Shown here: positions 13,450-15,159 of the stretch, in pieces | How the letters are laid out: the number at the start of each line of letters is the position of its first letter | Position numbering within the stretch: the first letter of the stretch is position 1 | Assembly (NCBI GenBank): GCA_003506275.1 | Contig: DOBD01000131.1 | Span: 1 to 15,159 of the forward strand | Source of the DNA: Bacteroidales bacterium | Lineage (GTDB): Bacteria > Bacteroidota > Bacteroidia > Bacteroidales > UBA1402 | DNA: 15,159 nt | Direction: 5' to 3' | Notes under the pieces: generated by a model | Seen by the model: only the letters and a program-made list of their open reading frames with translations | Database searches by the model: none | Told to the model about the DNA's origin: nothing | Made by a program: the position numbers and the translations under genes

Positions 13450-14018
13450 TTTCTGAGCACAAGATCGCTGATGTCAATCTTGGGCGAGGCAAAGAGGATG
13501 TTGGACCCGGACGCTCTGTCCAGGACAAGCATGTAACCATCTTGTTCAGACAATTCCTTGATGGCGTTGTAAATCTCGTCCTGAATAGGATTCAAAAGGC
13601 TTTCACGCTTCTTGTACAGTTCTTCTTCGGATCCAAAGTAGGTTTTCTTCAAGTCGGCAGCTTCTTTTTCCTTGGCCAGGATTTCGCTTTCCCGTTTGGC
13701 TTTCATTTCGTCAGACAGGTATACCATCTCCGATTGGTATTTTGTATAGAGATCTTTGGCTGCTTTGGTCAAGGCATCCACTTCCGATTGCCATTTCTTT
13801 GAGGTTTGGTTGAGTTGGTCGTTGGCCATCTCATACGCTGGTATTTTGGATAAAATGTATTCCATATCCACCAATGCGAACTTCTGTGCGCTGGCACCTA
13901 CTGCCACAACCAGCAACAGGGAGAAAAGCACCAACAATTTCTTGACGGTCGAAGAGACATACACACCGGCCATACCGGCCTTCATCGTCTTGATTATGTC
14001 TAATTGTCTTGTTTCCAT
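13437..14018 (-). CDS. OmpH/Skp-family periplasmic chaperone (first of a pair)
   Basis: A 193-residue exported protein with a long n-region: about 25 residues precede the hydrophobic stretch KKLLVLFSLLLVVAVG, and the likely signal peptidase site is GASAQ at about 41-45. The mature part starts KFALVDMEYILSKIPAYEMA, the family signature, followed by a long charged coiled coil (about 60-150) and a C-terminal strand (GYMLVLDRASG) ending in DLVLRKLGY. It is paralogous to the next gene (about 57 bp downstream), and both follow bamA, as is usual in Bacteroidota. The start is uncertain: ATGs at 14018, 13985 and 13973 are possible. The -7 box at 14045-14052 makes 14018 feasible, but the shorter forms give a more normal signal peptide. 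Confidence 0.88.
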   Translation of the reverse strand: METRQLDIIKTMKAGMAGVYVSSTVKKLLVLFSLLLVVAVGASAQKFALVDMEYILSKIPAYEMANDQLNQTSKKWQSEVDALTKAAKDLYTKYQSEMVYLSDEMKAKRESEILAKEKEAADLKKTYFGSEEELYKKRESLLNPIQDEIYNAIKELSEQDGYMLVLDRASGSNILFASPKIDISDLVLRKLGY

Positions 14019-14044
14019 GGGGTGTTTTTTAACGGTTTACAGAC

Positions 14045-14052
14045 CAAATGTA
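14045..14052 (-). promoter_or_regulatory. -7 element before the first ompH gene
   Basis: TACATTTG on the minus strand matches TAnnTTTG exactly, 26 nt before the ATG at 14018. No TTTG is found at the -33 spacing, so the ompH pair may be read both from here and from bamA. Confidence 0.4.
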
Positions 14053-14114
14053 CGGATTTATTTTGTTTGTCGCGGATGGGTTTAACGTTTTTTTGAACCG
14101 CTTTTAACAGGCGT

Positions 14115-15159
14115 TTAGAATTCCTGTCCGATGACGAAGTGGAACTGACTGCCACTGATGTTCTTTGAGGTGCTGGTGGCTTTGTCGAAACCGTACGCCC
14201 AATCGATACCCATTAATCCGACCATTGGCAGGAAAATACGGACACCGACACCGGCAGAGCGTTTTAAGTTGAAGGGCTCCCAATTTTTTGCATCATCCCA
14301 CAGATTACCTCCTTCCAGAAAAGCGAGGGCGTAGATGGTCGTAGAGGTCTCCATCATCAACGGATAACGCAATTCAAGGGCTACGCGTTCGTAAATATTG
14401 GAGGCACCCAAGGCTCCGTTCTCGTAACCGCGGAGCGCTATGGTCTCATAGGTGTAATAACTGCTGTAGCCGGTGGTACCGTCTCCACCTACCAGGTACT
14501 GGCCGAAGGGGGATTGCTTATAGAAGTTGTAACGGCCCAGGTAACCCAGGTCGAAACGGGTCATGAGCACCAATTTACCATTGGCATTGAGCGGTGTGTA
14601 TGTTTTCCCTTTGAAGCGAATCTTGTAGTATTCGATCCATTTATAGAGTTCAGACAGATTTCCAGCTTCGTACTGTGTCTTATACACGGAAGCGCTTTTT
14701 CCGTCAAGCAGGGAATAGGGAGGAGTGACCTGAGCCGTCAGTGAAAAGTCCGATCCGCTGCGCGTGTACAGGGGATTGTCCGTTGAGTTTCTGGCCAAGG
14801 TCAAACTCAGACTAAGGTCGTTGCTGTTTCCGTTTCGGATAACGAAATAATTCCAATTCTGGAGGTCGTAGTGCTGATAGGACAATTCACCATACAACTG
14901 AAAATAGTCATCGGGCCAACTGAGCCTTCCGCCAAGACCGGCAGAGAAGCCCCACATCTTCAGGTACTTTTCCGGGTCAAGTTCGTACATGTATGAATTA
15001 CTGTAACTGTTGCCGTAGTAGTTGCTGCCGTAGGAATTGTTGTAGTAGTTATTGTAGTAGTAATTGTTGTAATAATTACTGTAGGAACTGTAATAACGGG
15101 AACTCACATCGCTCTGGTGCGAGTAGAAGCCGGAAATGCTTAAGGAGTTGGGGCGTTTG
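14115..15159 (-). CDS. bamA: outer-membrane assembly factor BamA (Omp85), C-terminal 347 residues
   Basis: The frame runs open to the window edge, so the POTRA repeats and N terminus are missing. What remains is an Omp85 beta-barrel: alternating amphipathic strands, the sequence LRGYENGALGASNIYERVALELRYPL (the RGY/F-type substrate-gate motif of the family, near residue 240 of the visible part), GGNLWDDAKNWEPFNLKRSAGVGVRIFLPMVGLMGIDWAYGFD close to the end, and a C-terminal FHFVIGQEF with the terminal Phe of the outer-membrane insertion signal. Near the start of the visible part is a 41-residue segment of almost only Tyr, Asn and Ser. BamA folds outer-membrane proteins, and the two downstream OmpH chaperones serve the same pathway. 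A GTG at 15107 is not the real start, because the reading frame and strand pattern continue upstream. Confidence 0.92.
   Translation of the reverse strand, partial: KRPNSLSISGFYSHQSDVSSRYYSSYSNYYNNYYYNNYYNNSYGSNYYGNSYSNSYMYELDPEKYLKMWGFSAGLGGRLSWPDDYFQLYGELSYQHYDLQNWNYFVIRNGNSNDLSLSLTLARNSTDNPLYTRSGSDFSLTAQVTPPYSLLDGKSASVYKTQYEAGNLSELYKWIEYYKIRFKGKTYTPLNANGKLVLMTRFDLGYLGRYNFYKQSPFGQYLVGGDGTTGYSSYYTYETIALRGYENGALGASNIYERVALELRYPLMMETSTTIYALAFLEGGNLWDDAKNWEPFNLKRSAGVGVRIFLPMVGLMGIDWAYGFDKATSTSKNISGSQFHFVIGQEF

Noticed and set aside
13437..14018. possible recent duplication of the two ompH genes
   Set aside because: The two proteins are clearly diverged, and tandem ompH paralogues after bamA are normal in Bacteroidota.
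1..15159. mobile element, defence system, CRISPR array or prophage remnant
   Set aside because: No transposase, terminal repeats, direct-repeat arrays, phage genes or compositional break was seen. The tyrosine recombinase is the chromosomal Xer type in a conserved neighbourhood, and the two complete tRNA genes show no integrated element beside them.

Overview
The window looks like a chromosomal core segment from a member of the Bacteroidota, most likely the order Bacteroidales. Three things support this. First, six intergenic regions carry an exact copy of the phylum's primary-sigma promoter, TTTG-N19/20-TAnnTTTG. Second, almost no gene has a Shine-Dalgarno sequence; hpf is the one clear exception. 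Third, the gene neighbourhoods rpsU-xerC-hpf-tRNA and bamA-ompH-ompH-murI, and the protein families present, are typical of the group. Base composition looks even throughout. I see no insertion sequence, prophage, CRISPR array or defence cassette.

Layout. Positions 1-1711, minus strand: rpsU (bS21), xerC and hpf, then a promoter and the 5' end of a tRNA, probably tRNA-Tyr, cut by the window edge. Positions 1738-6856, plus strand: a three-domain Xaa-Pro aminopeptidase, a gamma-class carbonic anhydrase-like protein and topA. Positions 6903-8569: a lone ECF sigma factor (minus) and a membrane-tethered AraC-type regulator (plus), divergent across a 320-bp AT-rich gap with an iterated inverted repeat. 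Positions 8605-8981: head-to-head tRNA-Phe (minus) and tRNA-Pro (plus), each with a promoter and a hairpin terminator. Positions 8998-11904: a lipoprotein thioredoxin of the TlpA type and an RlmI/RlmK-like methyltransferase (minus), facing away from a SpoU/TrmH-type RNA methyltransferase (plus) through overlapping divergent promoters. Positions 11926-15159, minus strand: bamA (C-terminal part only), two tandem OmpH/Skp-type chaperones and murI.

How the genes fit together. Most are housekeeping. rpsU, hpf, the tRNAs and the two methyltransferases serve the translation machinery. bamA and the ompH pair serve outer-membrane protein assembly. murI supplies D-glutamate for peptidoglycan, and xerC and topA act on chromosome topology and dimer resolution. 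The only clearly regulatory locus is the ECF sigma/AraC pair. I found no evidence of a new multi-gene system. The points most worth a second look are the lone strong Shine-Dalgarno on hpf beside rpsU, the sigma/AraC intergenic repeat, the overlapping divergent promoters at 11040-11087, and a Tyr/Asn-rich surface loop in BamA. Several starts were moved downstream of the longest open frame because promoter elements lie inside the longer versions.
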